Source: CAZDUS01 sp964508705
GTDB lineage: Bacteria; Verrucomicrobiota; Kiritimatiellia; CAIKKV01; CAITUY01
DNA: 39,247 nucleotides
Direction: 5' to 3'
NCBI GenBank assembly: GCA_964508705.1
Contig: CAZDUS010000016.1
Coordinates: forward strand, 1 to 39,247
Shown: positions 24,056-34,110 of the stretch, piece by piece
How positions within the stretch are numbered: the first letter of the stretch is position 1
Layout: every line of letters begins with the position of its first letter
Notes under the pieces: model-generated
The model's input: only the letters and a program-made list of their open reading frames with translations
What the model was told of the DNA's origin: nothing
The model's database searches: none
Made by a program: the position numbers and the translations under genes

Positions 24056-24808
24056 ATGTTGTTAGCATTTAGAAAGAAGAGCCCATACGTGGAGCTGGAA
24101 AAGAAACTTGGATATAAATTCAAAGATTGCACTCTTCTCCAAATGGCGCTTACACATCGCTCATATAGGTTTGAAACAAAAAATGTTCAGGAAGACAACC
24201 AGCGACTTGAATTTCTTGGAGATGCGGTACTCGGGTTTATTGTGGCGGCTCATCTTTATGATGCACATGCGGAGGGCAGGGAAGGGACGCTTACTGATTT
24301 GCGCAGTAGCGTTACAAGCGGAAAGGCTTTGGGTGCCATAGGCAAGAATCTGGAGTTAGGTTTTTTTGTTCGACTGGGGAAAGGAGAGGAGAATGCCGGC
24401 GGGCGAGGGCGTCCGTCGTTGCTGGCCGATTGTGTTGAAGCAATAATAGGCGCAGCGTACTTGGATGGTGGAGTTAAGGCGTCGGAAAAGATTGTCGAAA
24501 AGCTTATTATACCGCAATTCAGTCATGGACGTAAGGCTGACTGGATAGACAATCCCAAAGGGAAGCTTCAGGAATTGAGCCAGCGACAGTGTGGCAAGAG
24601 TCCCGAGTACAGGAGAGTGGGCGAAACGGGTCCCGCGCACCAGAAGACCTTTATCATTGAGGCGCTAGTCAATGGCAAGCCGATGGGACGAGGCGTGGGG
24701 CCCAATCGGCGTGAGGCTGAAGCTGAGGCGGCATCCCTGGCGGTTATTGCATTGTTATCGGCGCCGGACGCAACGAAAGCGGAGAACGAGCCCGATGCTC
24801 CTGCGTGA
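24056..24808 (+). CDS. rnc: Ribonuclease III
   Basis: Cuts double-stranded RNA, including the rRNA precursor. 250 residues. Catalytic signature NQRLEFLGDAVLG at 48-60 with Glu52 and Asp56; second acidic cluster in LLADCVEAIIGAAYLDGG near 122-139; dsRNA-binding domain ~163-242 with NPKGKLQELSQ, GPAHQKTFIIEALVNG and RREAEAEAASLA. Weak GAGGG ribosome site. Its last 65 bases overlap, tail to tail, the end of the BatD/E gene on the other strand, so there is no room for a dedicated terminator. Confidence 0.96.
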   Translation: MLLAFRKKSPYVELEKKLGYKFKDCTLLQMALTHRSYRFETKNVQEDNQRLEFLGDAVLGFIVAAHLYDAHAEGREGTLTDLRSSVTSGKALGAIGKNLELGFFVRLGKGEENAGGRGRPSLLADCVEAIIGAAYLDGGVKASEKIVEKLIIPQFSHGRKADWIDNPKGKLQELSQRQCGKSPEYRRVGETGPAHQKTFIIEALVNGKPMGRGVGPNRREAEAEAASLAVIALLSAPDATKAENEPDAPA

Positions 24809-27263
24809 TGGTAGTCAGCAGACTGGTTCCCATCACAATGAAAACAATGATGGTGAGCCATACGAGTGTTCCCGTTCCTTTGCGCCACCCCATAAGGCGA
24901 GAAATGGCTATGCCCCATATAAGTGCGAAGGCTATAGCGGTCATTGCTGCACGAGCTGAACATGACCAACCGTAGTGCCAGAAAAGCACAATGCGACTCC
25001 ACGGGGTGAATGGAGCTTTCAGGCCGGCGGCTTTGCCGTAGGCTATGTACAGATTTCTGCGGATATCAGCGCGAGTCCCAGCATAACGCTCCGAACGCAA
25101 TAGGACTTGCGCAGCGTCACTGGGCTTGTTCGCAAGCAAAAGTGCTGTTCCTTGATTGAAGAACAAATCAGCATTCCTTACACCGATATCCACCAATTTC
25201 TGATAAGTGATTGCTGCATTTAGAAAATCTACGGGTGTTTGGGCCGAAGCCATGGCGGCATTAGCCTCGTTCCAGATAAACTCGCGCTCGGGATCAGCTG
25301 CGGCCAATAGCTCCGATGCTAAGAAAGGGGGCCACAGTAGTAGGATTATCAAGATTGACTTGCGAGAATAGGGTGATTTATGAAACAAGCATCGCTCAAC
25401 GTCGCAGATAGCAGTAATGGCAGTATCAATGGTTTCAGTGTGAGAGTCGCTTGCTTTCGATTGTGCGGTAAAAGACACGTCGACATAATACTGCATGGCA
25501 GAAGCGAAGGCGGCGGCAATATCGGAAGGGACATTATGATCGATCAGAAGCAGGCGTGCTTCGGATGGCGTTATGCTCGATGCAGGAATATTCAAGCGCT
25601 GTTCCAGATACAATTGAAATGCCTTGCTGGCGGTCTGAGGGGATCCTTCGCGTAGAATGGTTTTAGCTTCTGACATGGCGCTGCGTCTGCGCATGGCCTT
25701 TGCCAAATCCCCGCGACCACGATAGAGAGTGCGCGCCCCCCAAGCACCGATGAATGCCACTGGCGCAAGGAAGGCAAACCATACCCAAAGCCCGGCATTG
25801 TTGATCAATGGTGTGGTGATCGATCCGTTTGGCGTCATGCGAATGCCTGCCGGAGACATGTCTGCTTGAATGCGGAGATGATTCAAAACGGCTTGATTTG
25901 TAGAGCCTCCAATGACTTGCGACGCCGTAATCTCCGTTGCCTGACGCACCTTCAGCGGAACAGGTGCAGTGCTGACAATTTTGTACTGGCGATTGGAGGT
26001 GTCGTAATAAGCAGCACAAATTGGAGGTAGCTCGTATACACCCGCCTTGCGAGGACGCAGAATATATGTGTATTTAGTAATAACATTTTCACGCGATGTT
26101 TTCACTGTATCGTCGTATATGTCAAATCGTGAGACTAGATTGGATTGAAGCCCCAATTTTGGCGGATAAAGATTCTTGATTTGAACCGGACCAGAAATGG
26201 ACAGGGTTAAGGATAGGGGATCACCAACATTGCAGGTTTGAGCGTCGAGAGACGATTCGACGGTAAGTGTTGGGCCGATGGCTCCGATATAGCAGTCCGG
26301 GCGGTTTGATTCTGGAGGTGGCACCACCCGTACGATGGCAGCGGCCCCAACCGCGAAGAGATCCAGGCTTTCCGCAGTTCCGTTCTGTTGTACGGCAGTG
26401 GGAACCCTGCCCTTGAACAATACTGGACCGAACGTGAAATTGGCTTCACTTTGAGGAGTATAACGGAGGGAAAAGCTGTATTCCCAATAGGCGATATTGT
26501 TTATGTCTAGTGATTTACGTGTGAATTTGAAGCGTGCAGGTGTGTTCTGCATGTTAAACATCGATCCAAAATCAAGCATGTCGGGTTGAACCGTGTAGTC
26601 ATTGATAGTGAAACCTGCCTGGTCGCGACCGATTAGAAGATCGTTTAAAGTTTTACGGATGTCGGGGCCTTGCAAGCCGTCTAGAGTCTCTCCCGACATG
26701 AAGGGAAGGTTAAGATTTGGAGGGTCCTGAGGGAAAAGCGGATCAGTGTTTAGATATGAACCAGATAGCTTTTTAATGCGAACAGCTACTCGTATGTCAA
26801 AGGGTTCGTCGACCAAAACAGCATCACGCGATGGTGTAACCTCGATGGCGACGATGTCCTGCTCTGTCACACCTGTGACTGTAACGGCTGGTCCCGGGTG
26901 GGACAGCGTGGCGCCGTCAATTTGTACGGACAGGGGCCCCAGAATGAGAGTGCCGGTTTGTGTCGGGGTAACAGTATAATGGAATGTGCGCCCGGTGAAC
27001 CCCTCTCGTCGCATCTGGCCGTTAATAATGGAAATGCTTTGGTGACTGATATCACGACTGCCAAGAAAGCTGATTTTGCAGTTTTTGATGCAGGAGACAT
27101 CCGGCATTTCAGGCTGTGCTGAACCTCCAGCTTTGACTTCCAGAAGGACAGATTCGCCAAAATAGATACGATCACGACTGGCGGAGACCTGAAGAGAGGG
27201 GTCAGCCATTACGGTAGCGGTCAGAAGCAGGAATGACGCTATCCATTTGTATGGCATACTCAC
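24744..27263 (-). CDS. BatD-BatE fusion protein (aerotolerance/envelope)
   Basis: 839 residues, last gene of the Bat operon. Signal peptide ~1-20. BatD part: repeated beta-sandwich domains from ~22 to 440 with SLQVSASRDRIYFGESVLLE and the BatD-type EVTPSRDAVLVDEPFDIRV; membrane segment ~490-510; cytoplasmic helical part 515-630. A second hydrophobic start (LIILLLWPPFLASELLAA, 637-654) then leads into a BatE-like TPR-containing part (660-745: DLFFNQGTALLLANKPSDAAQ) and two further membrane segments (770-790, 798-818). BatD and BatE are usually separate genes. It overlaps the previous gene as ATGA. Bat proteins were named for oxygen tolerance in Bacteroides; their molecular job is unclear. Confidence 0.8.
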   Translation of the reverse strand: MSMPYKWIASFLLLTATVMADPSLQVSASRDRIYFGESVLLEVKAGGSAQPEMPDVSCIKNCKISFLGSRDISHQSISIINGQMRREGFTGRTFHYTVTPTQTGTLILGPLSVQIDGATLSHPGPAVTVTGVTEQDIVAIEVTPSRDAVLVDEPFDIRVAVRIKKLSGSYLNTDPLFPQDPPNLNLPFMSGETLDGLQGPDIRKTLNDLLIGRDQAGFTINDYTVQPDMLDFGSMFNMQNTPARFKFTRKSLDINNIAYWEYSFSLRYTPQSEANFTFGPVLFKGRVPTAVQQNGTAESLDLFAVGAAAIVRVVPPPESNRPDCYIGAIGPTLTVESSLDAQTCNVGDPLSLTLSISGPVQIKNLYPPKLGLQSNLVSRFDIYDDTVKTSRENVITKYTYILRPRKAGVYELPPICAAYYDTSNRQYKIVSTAPVPLKVRQATEITASQVIGGSTNQAVLNHLRIQADMSPAGIRMTPNGSITTPLINNAGLWVWFAFLAPVAFIGAWGARTLYRGRGDLAKAMRRRSAMSEAKTILREGSPQTASKAFQLYLEQRLNIPASSITPSEARLLLIDHNVPSDIAAAFASAMQYYVDVSFTAQSKASDSHTETIDTAITAICDVERCLFHKSPYSRKSILIILLLWPPFLASELLAAADPEREFIWNEANAAMASAQTPVDFLNAAITYQKLVDIGVRNADLFFNQGTALLLANKPSDAAQVLLRSERYAGTRADIRRNLYIAYGKAAGLKAPFTPWSRIVLFWHYGWSCSARAAMTAIAFALIWGIAISRLMGWRKGTGTLVWLTIIVFIVMGTSLLTTITQEHRARSPLSLRPAPITMQ

Positions 27264-30016
27264 CAGTCTCTTTCAGCCGGAGACATTGGAATAGAGGATG
27301 ATCTATCTCGTTTCTCCTGTTCGTGCTCTTTTTCCCGCTGTTTGGCTTTATCGAGGATGCGTTTGACATCTTCTGGTGACATTTGATCTTTATTGTCCTG
27401 AGGTGGTTGCTCTTTGGTTTGTTTCTTATCATCCTTTTGCGGTGGTTGCTCTTGTGGCTGTTGTTGCTGTTGCTGATTATCTTGATTCTGTTGTTGAGGT
27501 TGCTGTTCCTTTTGTTGTTGCTGTTGCTGGTCCTGCTTTGGAAGCAATTTCTCAATTTCTTTAAGTATGCGATAGGCTTCGCGCTGATAAGCCAATACCG
27601 CTACGGGGTTGTTGGTTATAGACAGGGACGCACTGCTTTGTTGAGCAAGGGCGTCCTTGGCAAGATTGATGATTTTGGTGCGGGTCTCCGGGGTAATTAA
27701 CTGTTTGTTCTCATTGGTGGAACTAGCGTAGGCCAGTATCTTATTGGTAGACGTAACAGGCGTTTTGGGGTCATTAAGTCCTTCCGGCGGGACTTGAGCT
27801 TCAAATCGGGAGGTGAATAGTTTCGTTAGATCAGCAGCCTCATTCTGCTCCGCAAATGCTGTTGTTCGATTAGGCGGACTTGTAAGTAGGCTCGGCGTGA
27901 GGCCGATATCAATGGCGTTTGTCTGACGTCGTATGTCTTCGGCCAAAAGTCCGGGAAAGGCAGCGATGCCTTTCCATAGATGATATACAGCGGTTTCAAT
28001 TTCTGAAGCTTGTGGCGCAATGGAGCGGTCGAGATTCCTCAGTTTCTCGGCGGTGTCATCCATGCGGTCGCGGATGGATTCGGCAAAAGCATTCAGTTGG
28101 GCCATTTGTTGTTGAGGTGAAGGTGTGTTCGTGGCGTTTGGTGAAGGCGTTGCCTGGGACATGGCTTGGAGTAGTTTGCCTTTCAAGGGGATCATTAAGT
28201 CTGAGGTTTCATCCTGATCATCAGCGATCTGTTCGAGTTCATTGATCAGTGTAGGGGAAGTATTGGTGAAAGTGTCTGGAATGGCTTGTATCAGTTTGCG
28301 CTGGCTCTGGAGCATAGCGGCTGCAAGTTGATCAGGAGCCGTCTGGCTGTGCTGGGCCATTAGCCGGGTAATTTTGGCCTGTGACTCAGCCTCGGCTAGT
28401 TTCTCGGCGACTACTGCGAGGTTGCGGCGTCCGTCATCGAGAGCGGGGTTAAGTTTAAGGGATCGTTGAAAAGCTAAACTTGCCTGTTTTAGGTGGTGGA
28501 CGAGTTGATCGGCGGCGTCGGGATTTGGTTCGGAGCCGGGTGAGGTGGAGAGAGAAGTGTTGCGGGCGAGGCTACAACCGAGATTGTAGGCGGAGACGCC
28601 TGCCAAGTCGCTTTGCTCTTCACTGATGGAGCGGAAGGCATGGGCGGCGGTGTCATTTTGGTCGGCCTTCAGGTATGCACAACCTGCGTTGAATAAATAG
28701 GTGTCGCGGTTGGCGGCGTTTTGAGCGGCGGCCTGATACAAGGCGGCAGCTTCTGGGTATTTCCCCATCAAGTACAGGTTCTGGGCCTTGCGGGCTCCTC
28801 GGTGGCCGGATGGCGCATTAGTTATGGTCCCTGTGTGGAAGGTGTTAGAAGGAGCGATGGAGGCGGAGGGGCCCATGGTGGCGGCGGTCAACGTAGGAGA
28901 GGATCCGAGAAAGACGAGGATGATGGCCAATTCCTTCAAAGGTGGCGGCGGTGGGTTGATGTCGCGGATCCCTTGGGGGAGTGGTGAGTGGGTGTTGGAA
29001 GCGAGACGTTTGGTTGAGGCGGCAATCTGGCCCCGGCTCAGGAAGGTGACGGCAAGGAAACACAGGACACCCGCGACCAGAAAAAGCTGGTAGCGCTCGG
29101 TGTAGCGCCGCTGCACAGACTCCTCCAGGTCTCGCGCCGTAATGCGGCTGAGACGATCGCGATAAAGGTCGCCAAGTTTGACGTTTGCCATGCCAACGGG
29201 CACATAGGCGCCTCCCGTACGCATGGCTAGATCGCTCAGCAGTTCATTGTTAAGCTTGGAAAGGACGAGGCTTCCTTGATGACTTAGAAAATCCTTCTTG
29301 CCGGGGCCGGCAGGTAGTTGAGATCCATCGGCACTTCCGAATCCGACCGTAAAGATGGCTACACCTTGCTCTTGTGCCTGTTTGATCGCATTGTCCATGT
29401 GACCGGCAAGATCTTCGCCATCAGAAACGAGTACGATGGCGCGATGAGTTCCCGCCTCAGTGTCGAATGTCTTGAGGGCTTCCGCTATGGCATCGCCGAT
29501 ATCAGTTTCTCCCGCAGGTGCGGAGTGGATGCCGCAACCTTCAAGCATTTGGGTGAAAAAACCGTAGTCCGTTGTCAGTGGACAGAGCAGGATGGGACGG
29601 CCACGGAAGGCAAAGAGTCCAATGCGGTCACCGTTAATCTGTTTGATGAGATCCAGAAGATCGACTTTTGCGCGTCCAAGGCGACTTGGATGGACGTCCG
29701 TGGCGAGCATGGAGCGGGAGACGTCAAGGACGACGAAGAGGTCGCGACCCTTTTGGAAGACAGTTTCGTCCTTCATTCCCCATTGCGGGCGGGCAGCGGC
29801 GATGAGTGACAGGAGGAGACCCGTCATCAGGAGAATCATTTGCCACAGACGTCGCGCTGGGGCATGGGACGGCGCGAGGCGAGCGGCCATGACAGAGGAT
29901 ACGAGCGCGTTGCTCGGGATCTGGCGGCGGTTAACTGTGATATGCCAGAGGATACCGACGGCAGGAACGAGCCAGAGCAGGTAGAGTACCCAGGGATATT
30001 GGAATTGAAATGTCAT
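27260..30016 (-). CDS. BatB-BatC fusion: VWA domain plus TPR and Gln-rich tail
   Basis: 918 residues. Two N-terminal membrane segments (7-26, 58-75), von Willebrand A domain ~90-270 with MIDAS DVSRS at 98-102 and VSDGEDL near 197, membrane segment ~308-326: a complete BatB. A second hydrophobic segment (LKELAIILVFLGSSPT) then starts a BatC-like part with TPR-type helices (AQNLYLMGKYPEAAALYQAA, YLFNAGCAYLKADQND). A long helical region follows, then a low-complexity Gln/Pro/Lys stretch (~838-885) and the charged BatC-type end SPEDVKRILDKAKQREKEHE finishing ERDW. BatB and BatC are normally separate genes. Start lies 4 bp after the BatA stop. Confidence 0.8.
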   Translation of the reverse strand: MTFQFQYPWVLYLLWLVPAVGILWHITVNRRQIPSNALVSSVMAARLAPSHAPARRLWQMILLMTGLLLSLIAAARPQWGMKDETVFQKGRDLFVVLDVSRSMLATDVHPSRLGRAKVDLLDLIKQINGDRIGLFAFRGRPILLCPLTTDYGFFTQMLEGCGIHSAPAGETDIGDAIAEALKTFDTEAGTHRAIVLVSDGEDLAGHMDNAIKQAQEQGVAIFTVGFGSADGSQLPAGPGKKDFLSHQGSLVLSKLNNELLSDLAMRTGGAYVPVGMANVKLGDLYRDRLSRITARDLEESVQRRYTERYQLFLVAGVLCFLAVTFLSRGQIAASTKRLASNTHSPLPQGIRDINPPPPPLKELAIILVFLGSSPTLTAATMGPSASIAPSNTFHTGTITNAPSGHRGARKAQNLYLMGKYPEAAALYQAAAQNAANRDTYLFNAGCAYLKADQNDTAAHAFRSISEEQSDLAGVSAYNLGCSLARNTSLSTSPGSEPNPDAADQLVHHLKQASLAFQRSLKLNPALDDGRRNLAVVAEKLAEAESQAKITRLMAQHSQTAPDQLAAAMLQSQRKLIQAIPDTFTNTSPTLINELEQIADDQDETSDLMIPLKGKLLQAMSQATPSPNATNTPSPQQQMAQLNAFAESIRDRMDDTAEKLRNLDRSIAPQASEIETAVYHLWKGIAAFPGLLAEDIRRQTNAIDIGLTPSLLTSPPNRTTAFAEQNEAADLTKLFTSRFEAQVPPEGLNDPKTPVTSTNKILAYASSTNENKQLITPETRTKIINLAKDALAQQSSASLSITNNPVAVLAYQREAYRILKEIEKLLPKQDQQQQQQKEQQPQQQNQDNQQQQQQPQEQPPQKDDKKQTKEQPPQDNKDQMSPEDVKRILDKAKQREKEHEQEKRDRSSSIPMSPAERDW

Positions 30017-30020
30017 TGTT

Positions 30021-31052
30021 TTATATCACCATTTTGCCAAGCCATGAATTCAGGGCCGCACCCAGCGCCAGTAGGGCGAGTCCCGGCAGGAGAAAGCGGA
30101 GATAGTGTTCGTCGTACTTGTTGTACTGCTCGATGTCGATTGTGGTTCGCTCCAGTTTGTCGATGGTGTTCAAGACACGATCAAGACCTTTGGCATCCTT
30201 GACATTGAAATACTGTCCATCGGTCATTGTCGCAATCTGACGCAAAAGGTCTTCATCGAGGACAACATTACCATATTGAATGACTTGCCTTCCCAGCATG
30301 TCGCGGACTGCAAACGGAGCCTGAGTGTTGGATCCGACTCCGATGACGTAAACCTTTATGCCGAGGGCTTTTGCCGCCTTGGCGGCCTCTACCGGTTTGA
30401 CAAGGCCGGTGTTGGACTCTCCATCTGAAAGAAGGACAAGTATCTTTGATTTGAGATTGGAATTTTCGAAACGAGCACAACCTGTAGCAAGTGCATCACC
30501 TATGGCTGTCAGCATTTCCTCTTGATTGAGTAGTGTTCCGTTAGGGCTAAAGAGGTTCTTTGGCGTATCAACACCTTTCAGACTGTGGAGTAGCGCAGAG
30601 TGATCAAGCGTGAGCGGCACACGGCTGGAGGCGAACCCGCCAAAGGTAACCAACCCAATCAGATCGGCGGGCCGCCTGCTGACGAAGGCTCCGAATGTTT
30701 CTTTGACGACATCAAGACGGGTTCGCTGTTTATCAGGGGTTGAGAAATCCAAGGCCTGCATTGAGCCGGAGCAGTCCACCACCATCTGTATTCCAATGGC
30801 ATCCGAGCGACGCAGTGTGCGTGAGAATACGGTTTGCGGCCTGGCTAAGGCGATAATAACGAGGGCAAGTCCAGCAAGAAACAAGACGGGAGCCAACGGG
30901 CGAATGAGAGTACGCCAAGTGGTTCTCTGGGCAGGGATGCGGTGGAAGGGGGCAAATAAGAGGGCATGCAGCACGCGGCGGCGATAGACAAACCAGACGG
31001 CTACAGCCCAAGGGATGAAGAGTAGCAGGTAGTATGGATTACCTAGGTTCAT
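30021..31052 (-). CDS. batA: BatA-type von Willebrand A membrane protein
   Basis: 343 residues: two N-terminal membrane segments (about 7-23 and 53-70), VWA domain ~83-290 with the metal-ion-dependent adhesion site DCSGSM near 93-98 and LLSDGESNTG near 207, and a C-terminal membrane segment (LLPGLALLALGAAL). This is the standard BatA layout: the domain faces the periplasm and probably pairs with BatB. The start overlaps the upstream gene by 14 bp. RPQTVFSRTLRRSDAIGIQM right before the MIDAS strand is the usual BatA lead-in. Confidence 0.88.
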   Translation of the reverse strand: MNLGNPYYLLLFIPWAVAVWFVYRRRVLHALLFAPFHRIPAQRTTWRTLIRPLAPVLFLAGLALVIIALARPQTVFSRTLRRSDAIGIQMVVDCSGSMQALDFSTPDKQRTRLDVVKETFGAFVSRRPADLIGLVTFGGFASSRVPLTLDHSALLHSLKGVDTPKNLFSPNGTLLNQEEMLTAIGDALATGCARFENSNLKSKILVLLSDGESNTGLVKPVEAAKAAKALGIKVYVIGVGSNTQAPFAVRDMLGRQVIQYGNVVLDEDLLRQIATMTDGQYFNVKDAKGLDRVLNTIDKLERTTIDIEQYNKYDEHYLRFLLPGLALLALGAALNSWLGKMVI

Positions 31053-32118
31053 GGGGAGGAGGGGGAATGGTTGATGGGGGATGGTTAGCGGGGGGAGAGG
31101 GAGGCTTCAGGGTTCGGGGTTCAGGGAGGGAGGGATTCGTGTCAGAGTCGGTGACGATGTAGGTTTTGGCTGTTGTGATGGCCTCATCCACGGATTGGCG
31201 TTCGGGGCGGTAGGCAGCGTATTTGACGAGGTCGGCGGCGTTCAAGAAAGAGCGCAGTTGCATGACGACTTCACGAGAGAAGCGCGGATCCTTGCTCACA
31301 GCGATCAGGAATTCCTCCGTGGTCTGTTCCGGGGCGCGGATGGCGTGGGCCCGCTCGATGTAGCAACGGACGATCATGGTGAGCTCAAAGTAGAAGTCCT
31401 TTACGCGATCCTTGGCGATCAGACCGCGGTCCAGCAGTTCGGCCAGTTCGAACAGGGCTCGTTCACGTGGAGACATTCGCTTCAGGATGATGGCGCGTCG
31501 GAAGCGGCGGAAGAGGCGCCAGGCGAAATAGAGGAGGGAGAGGGTTCCGATGGCGATTCCGAGGTAGGTGAGAATCGTCAGGGGGTCCGGGTAAATCCAG
31601 TAGGGGGATTGGGGGCCCGCCAGGGTGGAGGGGGTATCCTTGACGAGGGGTTCGCTTTCAAGAACGACCGAACGGGTAGGGAACCATTGTTCACGGGAAT
31701 CCCCGAAGCGGGTCCATGTGATGGCCATGGGGGATATGCGATAGCGGGGGGCGATTTTTGGGGTCAAGCGGACGTGACGTTCGATGGTAAGCCGATCCTT
31801 ACGGGTTTCAGGTTGACGATCATAGGCACCGGCTACGCTAAAGCCCTGCAGGCGGCTTTCAATGGCGGGGAGAGTGGCGGTGATATTGGTTGGCGTACTG
31901 ATGTTGATGGAGAGCAGGGTTTCGCGATCCAGTCTTACGGTGGGGGGGGTAAAGGTTAGAGTAACGGTTACTGGTCCGGAGGAGAATTTTTCGACACGTG
32001 GGGCTCGGGTATCATTGGCGGGCGAGATTTGTTCCTGTTTGCTGCAGCCGGACATGGACGTCATTAGCAGAGCGGCGGACAGGATCATATGTTGTGGTGA
32101 AAAGCGAAGCATGGTCAT
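31039..32118 (-). CDS. Membrane lipoprotein with DUF4381-like cytoplasmic part, Bat operon
   Basis: 359 residues. Lipoprotein signal ending SMSGC (Cys24). Extracytoplasmic beta-sandwich region ~45-170, one membrane segment ~180-200 (LTILTYLGIAIGTLSLLYFA), then a helical cytoplasmic domain with RALFELAELLDRG and FYFELTMIVRCYIERAHAIR, which resembles the DUF4381/BatD C-terminal helical region typically found between DUF58 and BatA genes. The last ~28 residues are Pro-rich (PSPPANHPPSTIPPPP) and partly encoded by a simple TTCRGGG repeat (31106-31126), so the natural C-terminus may be shorter. Starts as ATGA overlap with the DUF58 gene. Exact function unknown. Confidence 0.7.
   Translation of the reverse strand: MTMLRFSPQHMILSAALLMTSMSGCSKQEQISPANDTRAPRVEKFSSGPVTVTLTFTPPTVRLDRETLLSINISTPTNITATLPAIESRLQGFSVAGAYDRQPETRKDRLTIERHVRLTPKIAPRYRISPMAITWTRFGDSREQWFPTRSVVLESEPLVKDTPSTLAGPQSPYWIYPDPLTILTYLGIAIGTLSLLYFAWRLFRRFRRAIILKRMSPRERALFELAELLDRGLIAKDRVKDFYFELTMIVRCYIERAHAIRAPEQTTEEFLIAVSKDPRFSREVVMQLRSFLNAADLVKYAAYRPERQSVDEAITTAKTYIVTDSDTNPSLPEPRTLKPPSPPANHPPSTIPPPPHEPR
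31106..31126. repeat. Three 7-bp tandem units TTCAGGG/TTCGGGG
   Basis: Units TTCAGGG, TTCGGGG, TTCAGGG within the 3' end of the DUF4381-like gene. On the coding strand they give the Pro-rich EPRTLKP part of its tail. Confidence 0.45.
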
Positions 32119-33005
32119 CCTTTGGAGGCTCGAGTCTGGCGTTTGCGGAAGAGTTTGTGGACCTCGTCAATAAATGGACGCTCGGTGGAAAGGTTCAAGG
32201 TATCGATCTTCAAGCGGCGAAAGGTCCGAGTTAAATCGGCGGCCTCTCGGTCGGCGACCTCTTTGAAGGCTTCGCGTACATGGCGGGAAGAGGTGTCCAG
32301 AATCATAAGTTCGCCGGTTTCCGGGTCTTGGATTTCGACGAGTCCGGCATTGGGCAACTCGCGCTCGCGGGGATCGGTTATGGAACAGCAAACGATATCG
32401 TGATGTCGTGAGGTGACGCGGAGTTCCCGCTCAAAGCCGGTATCCATAAAGTCGGAAATGATAAAGACGACAGAACGTCGTTTTTGGACCTGGTTCAAGA
32501 AGCGCAAGGCTGCGGAAATGTTGGTGCCCCGGCGGGTTTCCTCAGCGGCGAGAACTTCACGGACGAGGCGAAGGGCTGCGGTGCGGCCTTTGCGGGGAGG
32601 GATGGATTTCTCGATGCGGTCACTGAATAGAATTAGCCCTATTTTGTCCTGGTTCTTGATGGCCGAGAGGGCGAGAAGGCAGGTGATCTCAGCGGCGACC
32701 TCGGATTTCGGGCGGGAGAGCGAGCCAAAGGATTGCGAGCCGGATACATCAACTAGGAAGAGAATGGTTAATTCACGTTCCTCACAAAACCGTTTTACGA
32801 ATGGATGCCCCATACGAGCGGTGACGTTCCAGTCAATGGAGCGGATGTCGTCGCCCGGTGTATATTCCCGGACCTCCTCGAACTCGATACCTTGCCCCTT
32901 GAAAACGGAGTGGTATTCACCGGAGAGGTGCTCATCTACGAAGCGGTTGGTGATCACGCGGATCTTGCCGACCTGCTTCATCAGTTCTTTGACGTTAACG
33001 GGCAT
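32115..33005 (-). CDS. DUF58 domain protein (VWA-like), MoxR partner
   Basis: 296 residues, no membrane segment. The hallmark DUF58 block GIEFEEVREYTPGDDIRSID followed by WNVTARMG is at ~39-65; a VWA-like core begins LTILFLVDVSGSQSFGS (~79) with a MIDAS-type DxSGS and continues VVFIISDFMD near 184. These cytoplasmic proteins nearly always follow a MoxR ATPase and are believed to be its substrate-recruiting or effector partner. The stop overlaps the next gene as ATGA; the gap to moxR is 45 bp and filled by a short repeat. Confidence 0.92.
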   Translation of the reverse strand: MPVNVKELMKQVGKIRVITNRFVDEHLSGEYHSVFKGQGIEFEEVREYTPGDDIRSIDWNVTARMGHPFVKRFCEERELTILFLVDVSGSQSFGSLSRPKSEVAAEITCLLALSAIKNQDKIGLILFSDRIEKSIPPRKGRTAALRLVREVLAAEETRRGTNISAALRFLNQVQKRRSVVFIISDFMDTGFERELRVTSRHHDIVCCSITDPRERELPNAGLVEIQDPETGELMILDTSSRHVREAFKEVADREAADLTRTFRRLKIDTLNLSTERPFIDEVHKLFRKRQTRASKG

Positions 33006-33016
33006 GGGAGTGGTTT

Positions 33017-33046
33017 AAGTATGAAGGATGAATTATGAAGTATGAA
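33017..33046. repeat. Short direct repeat AAGTATGAA between moxR and DUF58 genes
   Basis: AAGTATGAA occurs at 33017-33025 and 33038-33046 around GGATGAATTATG. Strings of this kind (reverse complement TTCATACTTCATAATTCATC) are familiar from memory as intergenic repeats in PVC-type genomes. It fills the whole gap between the two genes. Confidence 0.45.
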
Positions 33047-33050
33047 TGCC

Positions 33051-34037
<987 letters not shown>

Positions 34038-34110
34038 GGTGTTTCCTTTTTTCAGTCGTTCGCTTGTTTCGTGGTGTTGTTATAGACAATATGAGAGATG
34101 TCTCACATCC

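Noticed and set aside
27383..27700. Plus-strand frame of almost only Leu/Ile/Trp (would look like a membrane protein)
   Set aside because: It is the antisense of the Gln/Lys-rich triplet tract of the BatB/C gene, with no ribosome site.
31081..31959. 292-codon plus-strand frame
   Set aside because: Antisense of the DUF4381-like gene; composition (Gly/Glu/Asp-rich) is typical of shadow frames.
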